From Clostridiales bacterium (lineage in GTDB: Bacteria > Bacillota > Clostridia > Saccharofermentanales > Saccharofermentanaceae): a DNA stretch of 64,000 nucleotides. Below the pieces are notes generated by a model. That model saw only the letters and a program-made list of their open reading frames with translations, ran no database searches and was not told the origin of the DNA. The first letter of the stretch is position 1; each line of letters starts with the position of its first letter. Positions 1 through 8,711 of this stretch are shown here, piece by piece. Both the position numbers and the translations under genes were made by a program. The stretch covers positions 46,897 to 110,896 of the forward strand of contig JAGAXM010000018.1 of the NCBI GenBank assembly GCA_017940895.1. The letters are read 5' to 3'.

Positions 1-195
1 CGCTACGTGCTGATCCTCGCGCTTCTTATCATCGGCATGGTTCCGGCGGATCTCGTGACGAACGGGCTCACGCCTTATATCGCGGATTCGCTGTCGCAGG
101 TGCTCGCGGTCATGATCGGCATGCTCGCGATAACGTATCTTATTATGTGGGGCATCATCATCGCGGCGACGCGCAGGCTGTTTACCGAGTCGTAA
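1..195 (+). CDS. C-terminal end of a membrane protein (5' end outside the window)
   Basis: The reading frame is open from the first base of the window and stops with TAA at 193-195, so this is the tail of a longer gene. The visible ~64 residues hold two strongly hydrophobic stretches separated by a short polar segment, then a short basic end (RRLFTES). That fits the last two membrane segments of an integral membrane protein. There are no family-specific motifs and I do not recognise it. The next gene starts 90 bp downstream behind its own promoter-like sequence, so it need not be co-transcribed. Confidence 0.6.
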   Translation, partial: RYVLILALLIIGMVPADLVTNGLTPYIADSLSQVLAVMIGMLAITYLIMWGIIIAATRRLFTES

Positions 196-202
196 GAGCA
201 CA

Positions 203-221
203 TCTTAAAGAAGTCTTAAAG
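203..221 (+). promoter_or_regulatory. Tandem direct repeat TCTTAAAG x2, 11-bp period
   Basis: TCTTAAAG occurs at 203-210 and again at 214-221, one helical turn apart, just upstream of the -10 of the ABC exporter operon. Tandem repeats with an 11-bp period are the usual binding geometry of OmpR/PhoB-type response regulators. The assignment to such a regulator is inference. Confidence 0.4.
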
Positions 222-247
222 TTTACACAATCTATTTATACGCTGAC

Positions 248-285
248 ATTGATAGAATAGTGTGACTGATTAAGGGAGGCAAACT
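248..285 (+). promoter_or_regulatory. Promoter and RBS for the ABC exporter operon
   Basis: An extended -10 (TG at 250-251, TAGAAT at 253-258) has no good -35 at normal spacing. It is followed by a strong Shine-Dalgarno (AGGGAGG) before ATG 286. Confidence 0.45.
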
Positions 286-984
286 ATGCTTACAGTAAAT
301 GGAGTTACAAAGAAGTACAAGAAGTTCGTTGCCAATGACAATTTGAGCTTCACTATCAATGACGGCGAAGTCGGTATCCTGCTCGGACCCAACGGCGCGG
401 GTAAGTCGACTATCATCAAGTCCATCGCAGGACTTCTCAAGTACACGGGTACGATCGAGATCGACGGATTCGACACACACTCACTCGAGGCGAAAAGAAA
501 ACTCGGTTATATCCCCGAGATCCCCGCACTCTATGACACACTTACGGTTGATGAGCATCTCGAGTTCATCAGACGTGCATATAAGGTTGAGGATGTATCT
601 GTTAAGGACAGACTCCTCGACAGATTCGAACTTACGGATAAGAAAAAGAAGATGGGTAAGGAATTGTCCAAGGGTATGCAGCAGAAGGTATCTATCTGCT
701 GTGCACTTATGCACGATCCTTCAGTCGTTATCTTCGACGAGCCCATGGTAGGTCTTGATCCTCATGCGATCAAGGAGTTGAAGAACGTATTCCAGGAGCT
801 TCGCGATGCAGGCAAGACTGTCCTCATCTCGACACATATGATCGATACGATCGAGGATTACTGGGATGTAGTTCATATCATGATGAACGGTAAGATCGCA
901 GCTACAAAGCATAATGTTCCCGGCACTTCCGATGACAAGAGCCTTGAAGAGCTTTTCTTCGAGATCACCGAAGGCAAGGCTTAA
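286..984 (+). CDS. ABC transporter ATP-binding protein
   Basis: A 232-residue ABC ATPase that powers the permease encoded 9 bp downstream. Walker A is GPNGAGKST (34-42), the signature is LSKGMQQ (127-133, a variant of LSGGQ common in exporter ATPases), Walker B is VVIFDEP (147-153) with the catalytic Glu, and the switch His lies in ISTH (~181-184). The length is that of a single cytoplasmic nucleotide-binding domain. A strong Shine-Dalgarno precedes ATG 286. Together with the next gene it forms a two-component exporter. The substrate cannot be read from the sequence; related pairs export peptides, drugs or lipids. Confidence 0.92.
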   Translation: MLTVNGVTKKYKKFVANDNLSFTINDGEVGILLGPNGAGKSTIIKSIAGLLKYTGTIEIDGFDTHSLEAKRKLGYIPEIPALYDTLTVDEHLEFIRRAYKVEDVSVKDRLLDRFELTDKKKKMGKELSKGMQQKVSICCALMHDPSVVIFDEPMVGLDPHAIKELKNVFQELRDAGKTVLISTHMIDTIEDYWDVVHIMMNGKIAATKHNVPGTSDDKSLEELFFEITEGKA

Positions 985-993
985 GGGGGCAGT

Positions 994-2604
994 ATGTTAA
1001 GTTCATATCTTTACAGAGTGCGCAGAGCCGCGCTCAAACATCCGTGGAAATTTATTCTGCTTTTACTCTTCCTGGGAGTATTCGTAATCATGATGGCTTA
1101 TCCGACACTGATGGCTATGCCCAACAGTGACGGAACGATGAGCAGCTCGTTTGTTCCCAGAGACGTTGATGTAGTAAGAGGCGGAATCTATCTTATCCTC
1201 GTAGTCATGTTCAACTTCATGTTCTACACGGGACTTAAGAATGGCGTTGTAGGATTCTCGACTGCTGACGTGGTCTACCATATGGCAGGTCCTTTCACTC
1301 CGAGGTTTAATCTGATCATCGCGGCTTCCGGTACATTGCAGCTGTGTATGGTGTTCACGTTCCTTTTGTCTACTCAGACCGCTCTTATCTATAACGCAGT
1401 CGGAGTAAACTCGATCGATCTGATCGTTATGGTAATAGGTTCGTTTATATCTTCCATACTCGGTTACTTTACGGGTTCTTACTTCGGTGCCAAGTTCTCC
1501 GATGACGAGGATGAAGGCAAGAGGAAGATCGTTATGGTCGTCGGCATTGCTCTCGACGCTATTGCAGTCGGAGGTTTCATTGCAACGGCGCTCGCAAAGA
1601 ATGCACTTTTCCCGTTTTCTGCGAAAGGCTTGCTCGCAACACTCGGTAACTGCTGGTTCTTCAAGGCGTTCCCGGGCGGCGGCTGGGTAGCCATGATCTA
1701 TGACGGCATCATCAGCGGCAATTCTCTTATAAGCATTGCGGGTATTTTCCTGACGGCAGCTGCATTGATCGGTCTGATTCTTCTGTACAGCAAGTCTGAA
1801 CTGTATTACTACGAAGAAGCTATCGCGTATGCTCAGAAGGCTCATGATCTTGCTGAGCAGAAGCGTGCGGGTGTCGATGCCGATACTGCGGCTATGACGA
1901 AGAGAGCTAAGGTAGGTAAGGAGAAGCTCGGCGGAGGCGATGGTGCTTCTGCACTTACAGCCATCCATTTTCTTATGAATAAAAGAGGATCGAAGTTCTT
2001 CTTTGTTAATCCTCTGTGTATCACATACAGGCTCATTACTGCCGTATATCTGTTGTTTATGCTGAAGGGCGGCAGCACAAACGAGAATCCCAGAATGCTT
2101 ATCGTATCAGCATTCATGATGATGATCCTTCTGAATGCGGTCGTTTATGCGGGCGGTAAGACGGTAACAGAGTTTACTAAGCACTATATCTATCTGATAC
2201 CTGAGACCTCCAAGGCAAAGCTTTTCGCCTGTATTAAGGCGGATCTGCCGGAGATGGCATTTGACTCAGTGCTGTGCGGACTTCTTGTTCACTTTTTGGT
2301 CGGACTTGATGTCGCTGAGTCTGCGGCTTTCGGCTGCATGATGATAGTCTTTGATATGCTCTGTGAGATGGCGGCATTGCTTATCATGAGGTCGCTCCCG
2401 ATGCTCGGAAGATATCTTCTTATGGGTGTCAGATACATCGGTGTCATGTTCATCATCTCGCTGGCGATGATCCCTGTTATAGCGGTAACAACCATTACGG
2501 GTATGCTCTTCTTCGGCATCATCGCAGGTGCTATAGCAGGTGTTGTTATGCTTGCGATACTGCTTCCTGTCGCAGCGGTGGTAGTCGATAAGGCAGAGAT
2601 GTAA
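994..2604 (+). CDS. ABC exporter permease (putative ABC exporter family)
   Basis: A 536-residue polytopic membrane protein, the partner of the upstream ATPase. The N-terminus is basic, then a membrane segment (~20-40), followed by several hydrophobic segments to ~270. A charged cytoplasmic loop (~275-320, rich in Glu/Lys/Ala) comes next, then a second hydrophobic half. The segment reading VGFSTADVVYHM resembles the conserved region of the 'putative ABC exporter' membrane family (PF16962-like), an assignment made from memory. GGGGGC lies just before ATG 994. It is followed by a strong terminator at 2627, so the operon is bicistronic. Confidence 0.8.
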   Translation: MLSSYLYRVRRAALKHPWKFILLLLFLGVFVIMMAYPTLMAMPNSDGTMSSSFVPRDVDVVRGGIYLILVVMFNFMFYTGLKNGVVGFSTADVVYHMAGPFTPRFNLIIAASGTLQLCMVFTFLLSTQTALIYNAVGVNSIDLIVMVIGSFISSILGYFTGSYFGAKFSDDEDEGKRKIVMVVGIALDAIAVGGFIATALAKNALFPFSAKGLLATLGNCWFFKAFPGGGWVAMIYDGIISGNSLISIAGIFLTAAALIGLILLYSKSELYYYEEAIAYAQKAHDLAEQKRAGVDADTAAMTKRAKVGKEKLGGGDGASALTAIHFLMNKRGSKFFFVNPLCITYRLITAVYLLFMLKGGSTNENPRMLIVSAFMMMILLNAVVYAGGKTVTEFTKHYIYLIPETSKAKLFACIKADLPEMAFDSVLCGLLVHFLVGLDVAESAAFGCMMIVFDMLCEMAALLIMRSLPMLGRYLLMGVRYIGVMFIISLAMIPVIAVTTITGMLFFGIIAGAIAGVVMLAILLPVAAVVVDKAEM

Positions 2605-2626
2605 AGACCGCTCTTAAAGAATCTGC

Positions 2627-2667
2627 GGGGGCTGCTTCTTCTTACGGGAAGCGGCCCTCTTTTATTT
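2627..2667 (+). terminator. Rho-independent terminator after the ABC exporter operon
   Basis: A 12-bp stem (2627-2638 with 2648-2659, two G-U pairs) with a 9-nt loop is followed by CTTTTATTT. It separates the exporter operon from uvrB. Confidence 0.85.
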
Positions 2668-2695
2668 GTGCTCAAGGTTAATTTGTAACACATAG

Positions 2696-2709
2696 CGAAC
2701 ACATGTTCT
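2696..2709 (+). promoter_or_regulatory. LexA (SOS) box upstream of uvrB
   Basis: CGAACACATGTTCT matches the Firmicute LexA/DinR consensus CGAAC-RNRY-GTTC at every position except the last, symmetric base. It ends two bases before the uvrB -10, so bound LexA would block polymerase. uvrB is a known SOS gene in Bacillus, which supports the assignment. Confidence 0.85.
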
Positions 2710-2717
2710 GTTATAAT
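2709..2717 (+). promoter_or_regulatory. Extended -10 promoter of uvrB, predicting a leaderless mRNA
   Basis: TGTTATAAT (2709-2717) is a perfect extended -10; no convincing -35 lies 16-18 bp upstream. The predicted +1 (7 bases after the -10) is 2724, the A of the best uvrB start codon, and no Shine-Dalgarno exists. The mRNA would be leaderless. Confidence 0.65.
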
Positions 2718-2723
2718 CAGAGT

Positions 2724-4724
2724 ATGTTCAAGTTAGTCTCACAATTCGAACCTTCGGGTGATCAGCCCAAGGCGATAGCCCAGCTTACAGAGGGCATAAG
2801 AAACGGCATGAGAGGGCAGACCCTTCTCGGTGTTACAGGCTCGGGTAAGACCTTCACGATGGCGAATGTCATCAAGGAGATCAACCGACCGACTCTTATC
2901 CTCGCGCATAACAAGACTCTTGCAGGTCAGCTTTATTCGGAGTTCAAGGAATTGTTCCCCGAGAATGCCGTCGAGTACTTCGTATCATATTATGATTACT
3001 ATCAGCCCGAGGCTTATATTGCTTCGACGGATACATATATCGAGAAGGATTCTTCAATTAATGACGAGATTGACCGTCTCAGACATTCCGCGACCAGGTC
3101 GCTTCTTACGAGGGATGATGTCATAGTCATTTCTTCCGTGTCATGTATCTACGGTATCGGTGAGAAGGAAGATTATCTGTCGTTGATGGTCCATCTGTAT
3201 GTCGGTCTTGAGATATCAAGAGACCAGGTCATGGCGGAGCTTATCAATATCCAGTATGACCGTAATGAATTCGAATTGAAGCGAGGCACCTTCAGGTGTA
3301 AGGGCGACGTACTCGATGTATTTACTCCCGATGCGGATAACGTGATAACGAGGATCGAGTTCTTCGGTGATGAGATAGAGAAGATATCTTATGTCGATGC
3401 GATTACCGGTAAGCAGATGTATACGAGGTCATTCGCGGAGATATTCCCGGCTTCGCATTATGCGACGGGAAGACAGAAGCTTGAGAGAGCTATTGAGCTT
3501 ATAGAAGATGAACTCGATGACAGGATAAAGTATTTCCGCGACGAAGGTAAGCTGGTCGAGGCATACCGTCTTGAGCAGCGTACCAGATATGATATGGAAC
3601 TTCTGCGAGAGACAGGTTTCTGTAAGGGGATAGAGAATTATTCCCGTCATATTGCAGGCCGTAAGGAAGGCGAGCCGCCCTGTACTTTGCTCGACTTCTT
3701 CCCGAAGGATTATCTGATGTTCATTGACGAGTCGCATGTCACTGTGCCGCAGGTAGGCGCCATGTATAAGGGCGACCGCTCGCGTAAGGATATGCTCGTG
3801 GATTACGGTTTCCGTCTGCCGTCGGCAAGAGATAACAGACCTTTGAAGTTCGACGAGTTCGAGCCCCGTATGGGTCAGACCATATTCGTATCCGCGACTC
3901 CTGCGGATTATGAGAAGGAACACTCCGAGCAGACTGTCGAGCAGGTTATCAGACCTACGGGACTTCTCGAGCCTCAGATCTATATCAGACCTGTCGAGGG
4001 TCAGATCGAGGATATCATCCATGAGATCAGAGAGAATAATAAGAACGGCGAGAAGTCGCTCATCATGACTCTTACGAAGAAGATGGCCGAAGATCTTACG
4101 GAGTTCCTCGAGAAGGAAGAGATCAGGGTTACTTATCTTCACAGCGATATCGAGACGGTCGAGAGAATGCAGATCCTTAACCGCTTAAGGAATGATGAGA
4201 CTGATGTCATAGTCGGTATCAATCTGTTAAGAGAGGGTATCGATCTTCCCGAAGTATCTTTGCTTATGATCCTCGATGCTGACAAGGAGGGTTTCTTAAG
4301 ATCCGAGAGGTCACTTATCCAGATTATCGGACGATGTGCGCGTAACAGTAACGGCCGCGTCATCCTGTATGCCGATGAGATTACGGATTCCATGATGGGT
4401 GCCGTGTCCGAGACGAACAGAAGACGTGAGATTCAGAGCAAGTATAATGAAGAGCATGGTATCACACCGAAGACGGTTATCAAGCATGTTAAGAATGTGT
4501 TCGATACGATCGATGATGCCGCGAAGAAGGATAAGGTCAAGAAGCTCGATGTTAAGAAGCTTATTGAGAATAATGACCCTGGCAAGATGTCGGCTGAAGA
4601 CAGGGAGAAACTGATCGCCAGCCTGACGAAGGATATGAAGGCGGCAGCCAAGGAACTCGACTTCGAGAAGGCTGCAAGCTTAAGAGATGCGATCATCGCA
4701 TTGAAGAACGGAGACGGTAAGTAA
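2724..4724 (+). CDS. uvrB: Excinuclease ABC subunit B
   Basis: UvrB, the DNA-damage verification helicase of nucleotide excision repair; it receives DNA from UvrA and recruits UvrC. The protein has 666 residues, the family norm. Walker A is GVTGSGKT (36-43), the damage-probing beta-hairpin region reads [11 protein letters not shown] (~90-100), and a C-terminal UVR motif for UvrC contact lies at ~630-665. I chose ATG 2724 ([14 protein letters not shown]) because the family starts here; the ATG at 2703 lies upstream of the -10 and cannot be on the transcript. LexA box and promoter lie immediately upstream. The gene is followed 2 bp later by dnaE, so the two are probably co-transcribed. Confidence 0.97.
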   Translation: MFKLVSQFEPSGDQPKAIAQLTEGIRNGMRGQTLLGVTGSGKTFTMANVIKEINRPTLILAHNKTLAGQLYSEFKELFPENAVEYFVSYYDYYQPEAYIASTDTYIEKDSSINDEIDRLRHSATRSLLTRDDVIVISSVSCIYGIGEKEDYLSLMVHLYVGLEISRDQVMAELINIQYDRNEFELKRGTFRCKGDVLDVFTPDADNVITRIEFFGDEIEKISYVDAITGKQMYTRSFAEIFPASHYATGRQKLERAIELIEDELDDRIKYFRDEGKLVEAYRLEQRTRYDMELLRETGFCKGIENYSRHIAGRKEGEPPCTLLDFFPKDYLMFIDESHVTVPQVGAMYKGDRSRKDMLVDYGFRLPSARDNRPLKFDEFEPRMGQTIFVSATPADYEKEHSEQTVEQVIRPTGLLEPQIYIRPVEGQIEDIIHEIRENNKNGEKSLIMTLTKKMAEDLTEFLEKEEIRVTYLHSDIETVERMQILNRLRNDETDVIVGINLLREGIDLPEVSLLMILDADKEGFLRSERSLIQIIGRCARNSNGRVILYADEITDSMMGAVSETNRRREIQSKYNEEHGITPKTVIKHVKNVFDTIDDAAKKDKVKKLDVKKLIENNDPGKMSAEDREKLIASLTKDMKAAAKELDFEKAASLRDAIIALKNGDGK

Positions 4725-4726
4725 GA

Positions 4727-7700
4727 ATGTCTGAAGGATTCGTACATCTTCATCTTCATACCGAGTACAGTCTTCTTGACGGAGCGATAAGGATATCGGA
4801 ACTCCCTTCTCGCCTTAAGGAGATGGGTATGGACGCTTGTGCGATAACCGATCACGGTTCGATGTTCGGATGCGTCGAATTCTTCAAGGCGATGAAGGCG
4901 GAAGGATTGAAGCCGATCATCGGTTGTGAGGTATATGTTGCTCCCGGTTCGAGATACGTGACTCCGACACCGAGTGATAAACAGAAGGCATATCACCACC
5001 TGATACTTCTTGCCAAGGATAATGAAGGTCTTAAGAATCTTAACCGACTTGTAACTGCCGGCTGGACAGAGGGCTTCTACAGGAAGCCCAGGATCGATAA
5101 AGAACTCCTTGAGAGATGGCATGACGGACTTATTTGTCTGTCGGGATGCCTTGCGGGCGAAGTGGCATGTCTTATCAAGGAAGGCAAGTTTACGGAAGCT
5201 GATGAGGCTGCGCTCTGGTACGATAAGCTTTTCGGCAGAGGTAATTACTATCTTGAGATACAGAGTAATTTTCTGAAAGATCAGGGTCCCGTTAATGCCG
5301 GACTTGTAAAGCTTTCAAGAAGAACAGGTATTCCTCTTGTTGCCACAAATGACTGTCATTATCTGAAGCAGGAAGACAGTTATGTTCAGGAAGTTCTGAT
5401 GTGTATGCAGACCGGTTCGAAGATGAGTGATGCGAACCGTATGAAGTTCGAGACGGATGATTTCTATGTTAAGTCCGAGACACAGATGAGGCGGTTCTTC
5501 TCGGAGATCCCCGAGGCTGTTGATAATACAGTTAAGATCGCGCAGATGTGTAATGCAGAGTATGACTTCGATACGATTCATCTTCCGAAGTACGACGTTC
5601 CGTCAGGATTTACAGACAACAAGCAGTATCTTAAGTATCTTGTTACGACGGGGCTTGAGAAGAGGTTCAAGATAAGAGGCGCTGCCGCCGATCAGGATGT
5701 TTATATCAAGCGAGCGGACTACGAACTCGATGTAATCAACTCGATGGGATACACAGATTACTATCTGATCGTCTGGGACTTTATAAACTTTGCGAAGACG
5801 AACGGTATCATGGTAGGTCCCGGAAGAGGCTCCGGTGCGGGTTCGCTTGCGGCTTACGCGATAGGAATAACCGATGTCGATCCGATCAAGTACAGTCTTG
5901 TATTCGAACGATTCCTTAACAGCGAACGTGTGTCGATGCCTGACTTTGATATCGATTTCTGTTATGAGAGACGACAGGAAGTTATCGATTATGTCACGCG
6001 TAAGTACGGACAGGAAAGAGTCGCACAGGTAATCACGTTCGGTACTCTTGCCGCGAGGATGTGTATCAGGGATGTAAGCAAGGTTCTTGATTTGCCTTAT
6101 AACCGCACGGATAAGATCGCGAAGATGATCCCCGAGTCTATGGGTATGACCATCAAAGGTGCTCTCGAACTTCGCAAGGATATGAGAGAAGAGTATGAGG
6201 CAGATCCCGATGTGAAGAAAGTTCTTGATATCGCGATGAAGCTCGAAGGAATGCCGAGACACGCTTCGACTCATGCGGCGGGTGTAATCATTTCAGGTGT
6301 TCCGATAACTGATATTGCACCGCTATCGGTAAATGACGGCAATGCGGTCGTACAGTTCGCGAAAGCTGATATCGAGAGTGTGGGACTTCTTAAGTTCGAC
6401 TTCTTGGGACTTCGTACATTGACGGTGTTAAGGGATGCCGCGGATATGGTCATGGAGAATTACGGCAAGGAGATTAACTTCGATAAGATACCGTTCGATG
6501 ATAAGAATGTCTATGACATGATCGGCAGGGGAGATACGGTAGGTATATTCCAACTTGAAAGTGACGGTATGACATCGTTCATGAAAGACTTGAAGCCTTC
6601 TTCGATAGAAGATGTAACGGCCGGTATATCTCTTTACAGACCGGGTCCTATGGACCAGATCCCGAAGTATATTAAGGCGAAGCACGATGCTGCTTCGATC
6701 ACATATGATCACCCTCTTCTCGAACCCATACTTAACGTGACTTACGGATGTATGGTCTATCAGGAGCAGGTAATGCAGATAGTCCGTGACCTCGCCGGAT
6801 TCTCGATGGGTCAGTCGGACAATATCAGACGTGCCATGAGTAAGAAGAAGAAATCACTCATGGAGAAGTACAGGCAGTTGTTCATTTACGGCGGTACCGA
6901 TGAGACCGGACGCGAGATCGAAGGCGCGATTAAGAGAGGTGTTCCTGAAGCTGTCGCAGACAAGATCTTCAATGAGGTAGTCGTATTCGCGGGATATGCT
7001 TTCAATAAATCGCATGCCGCCTGTTATGCGGTAGTCGGATATTATACCGCTTACCTTAAGTATTACTATCCCGCCGAGTTTATGGCGGCGATGATGAATT
7101 CGTTCAGGTTCAATGTGGCTGCTGCGGCATACTACATCAACTGCTGCGGACCGATGGGGATTGAAGTTCTTCCTCCGGACGTTAATAAGAGCCGTGCCAA
7201 GTTCTCGACAGAGAGACTGCCGTCAGGGAAGATGGGTATAAGGATCGGTCTTTCCGTTCTGAAGAATGTCGGCGAAGCGGCAGTTAATGCCCTTACGGAT
7301 GACAGGGATGAGAACGGACCTTATATATCATTCGAAGATTTCTTGAGACGTGCTTCGAAGATAGGTCTTAACAAGAAGATGGTCGAGTCGATCATATATT
7401 CTTCGGCTCTTGATTTTACGGGACTTAACAGAGCGACGATGATCGCGACTGTCAGGACCGAGATGGATAAGATATCTCAGGAGAACAGCAGACAGATGGA
7501 AGGTCAGCTGAGTCTGTTCGATATGGTGGCTCCCGAGCAGAGTAATTATGATGATTCGATCAGGATCAATCATATGAAAGAATATCCCGAATCCGAGAAG
7601 CTTGCCTACGAGAAGGATGTCGTCGGATTATATCTGTCGGGACACCCTATGGCGGCATATCAGGACTTTATTGACCGGTATTGTACTTTCGACATGAGGC

Positions 7701-8350
7701 AGTTCAGAGAAGCGGTGTCGCAGGAGAGGACGGAGTCTCTTAATGATGATGCTCAGGTAATAATGTGCGGAATGCTTCTTCATAAGCGTATACGTACGAC
7801 GAAGTCTAAGACTGCGATGGCAGTCCTTCTTGCAGAGGATATGTACGGACAGTTCGAAGCGGCATTGTTCGGCAAGGTGTTCGATCAGTATGCAAGTGTT
7901 CTGGATACGGACAAGCCTTATGTATTCCTGGGAAGAAGAAGGATACAGGGTGAGGATACATTCTCTTTGTCGATCGATGCGATCTTCCCGATGCCGCAGA
8001 CGCAGAAGGAAGTATATGAGGTAACCGGCAACTGGCTGTTTAAGAAGATCTATAATGCAAGCGCGAAGAAAGAGAAGACCGTTACATTTACCCCGCAACC
8101 TGCTCCACCGCCAACAAGAAGCGAGCAGCCCGGCGGGCTCATTATCAGGTTTAACGGGGATCCTTCCGGGAATGCATATCAGAGGCTTCTGAATCTGCTT
8201 GTATATTTCCACGGCAATACTCCGGTAAGTATTATGTTCAAGGACGGCAGTATCGCTCCTCTTGATCCGGTATGTAATGTCGATGTTTCTCCTGATGTTT
8301 TACAGAAGATCTATGAGGTGTGCGGCGGCGATAACGTGCAGTTCTCGTGA
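4727..8350 (+). CDS. dnaE: DNA polymerase III subunit alpha (DnaE)
   Basis: A C-family DNA polymerase of 1207 residues. The N-terminal PHP domain starts with HLHTEYSLLDG. The polymerase core contains the paired catalytic aspartates in PDFDIDF (~405), followed by the finger, HhH and OB regions and a C-terminal tail. In Firmicutes DnaE usually works with PolC on the lagging strand and in repair synthesis. The gene begins 2 bp after the uvrB stop and has no visible promoter, so it is probably expressed from the LexA-controlled uvrB promoter, possibly with internal promoters. An imperfect hairpin (8353-8384) follows the stop. Confidence 0.96.
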   Translation: MSEGFVHLHLHTEYSLLDGAIRISELPSRLKEMGMDACAITDHGSMFGCVEFFKAMKAEGLKPIIGCEVYVAPGSRYVTPTPSDKQKAYHHLILLAKDNEGLKNLNRLVTAGWTEGFYRKPRIDKELLERWHDGLICLSGCLAGEVACLIKEGKFTEADEAALWYDKLFGRGNYYLEIQSNFLKDQGPVNAGLVKLSRRTGIPLVATNDCHYLKQEDSYVQEVLMCMQTGSKMSDANRMKFETDDFYVKSETQMRRFFSEIPEAVDNTVKIAQMCNAEYDFDTIHLPKYDVPSGFTDNKQYLKYLVTTGLEKRFKIRGAAADQDVYIKRADYELDVINSMGYTDYYLIVWDFINFAKTNGIMVGPGRGSGAGSLAAYAIGITDVDPIKYSLVFERFLNSERVSMPDFDIDFCYERRQEVIDYVTRKYGQERVAQVITFGTLAARMCIRDVSKVLDLPYNRTDKIAKMIPESMGMTIKGALELRKDMREEYEADPDVKKVLDIAMKLEGMPRHASTHAAGVIISGVPITDIAPLSVNDGNAVVQFAKADIESVGLLKFDFLGLRTLTVLRDAADMVMENYGKEINFDKIPFDDKNVYDMIGRGDTVGIFQLESDGMTSFMKDLKPSSIEDVTAGISLYRPGPMDQIPKYIKAKHDAASITYDHPLLEPILNVTYGCMVYQEQVMQIVRDLAGFSMGQSDNIRRAMSKKKKSLMEKYRQLFIYGGTDETGREIEGAIKRGVPEAVADKIFNEVVVFAGYAFNKSHAACYAVVGYYTAYLKYYYPAEFMAAMMNSFRFNVAAAAYYINCCGPMGIEVLPPDVNKSRAKFSTERLPSGKMGIRIGLSVLKNVGEAAVNALTDDRDENGPYISFEDFLRRASKIGLNKKMVESIIYSSALDFTGLNRATMIATVRTEMDKISQENSRQMEGQLSLFDMVAPEQSNYDDSIRINHMKEYPESEKLAYEKDVVGLYLSGHPMAAYQDFIDRYCTFDMRQFREAVSQERTESLNDDAQVIMCGMLLHKRIRTTKSKTAMAVLLAEDMYGQFEAALFGKVFDQYASVLDTDKPYVFLGRRRIQGEDTFSLSIDAIFPMPQTQKEVYEVTGNWLFKKIYNASAKKEKTVTFTPQPAPPPTRSEQPGGLIIRFNGDPSGNAYQRLLNLLVYFHGNTPVSIMFKDGSIAPLDPVCNVDVSPDVLQKIYEVCGGDNVQFS

Positions 8351-8401
8351 TAGTTTACGGATTGTTCTTATTTATCCGTTAAACGACGCGAATGCTTTGT
8401 T

Positions 8402-8407
8402 TATAAT
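8402..8407 (+). promoter_or_regulatory. Likely -10 for the pilin-like gene
   Basis: TATAAT at 8402-8407 is 45 bp before the ATG at 8452. The -35 region is poor. The leader contains GGAGGGG six bases before the start codon. Confidence 0.4.
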
Positions 8408-8451
8408 TCAGTTATAGGTGTTTTGTGTGATTCATGATGGAGGGGTTTATC

Positions 8452-8652
8452 ATGAAGAAATTACGTAGATCTAAGAAGGGCTTTACTCTCATTGAGATGG
8501 TTCTTGTTATTGCGATTATTGTAGTACTGGCTGCGGTGCTGATCCTGAATATTGCAGGTTATATGGATCGTGCCCATAATGCGGCATCTTCATTGGCGGC
8601 ACATAACAGTTCGGTCGAAATGATTACTGACGAGATCAACGCTGCTGTCTGA
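8452..8652 (+). CDS. Small type IV pilin-like (prepilin) protein
   Basis: A 66-residue protein with a textbook class III prepilin signal: a short basic leader (MKKLRRSKK), then G-FTLIEM with the Glu at +5, followed by a ~20-residue hydrophobic helix. Cleavage would fall between Gly10 and Phe11, after which the Phe is N-methylated by prepilin peptidase. Only ~30 residues follow the helix, so it is shorter than usual major pilins. GGAGGGG at the right distance selects ATG 8452 over the ATG at 8434. No pilus assembly genes are in the window, so it is either an orphan pilin or pseudopilin, or uses machinery elsewhere. It sits between dnaE and pfkA. Confidence 0.8.
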   Translation: MKKLRRSKKGFTLIEMVLVIAIIVVLAAVLILNIAGYMDRAHNAASSLAAHNSSVEMITDEINAAV

Positions 8653-8668
8653 TATTTTTATTAATTAG

Positions 8669-8676
8669 TGTATAAT
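8669..8676 (+). promoter_or_regulatory. Promoter -10 of pfkA
   Basis: TGTATAAT (8669-8676) lies between the pilin stop and pfkA; a GGAGG Shine-Dalgarno follows at 8697-8701. No good -35 is visible. Confidence 0.5.
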
Positions 8677-8711
8677 GTATCGGATAAACTTCCTACGGAG
8701 GATCATTTAAT

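Noticed and set aside
1063..1968. Long minus-strand open frame within the ABC permease gene
   Set aside because: It is antisense to a well-supported gene and has no ribosome site or family features; treated as a shadow.
2703..2724. uvrB starting at ATG 2703
   Set aside because: This ATG and the next codons contain the extended -10; the family N-terminus begins at ATG 2724.
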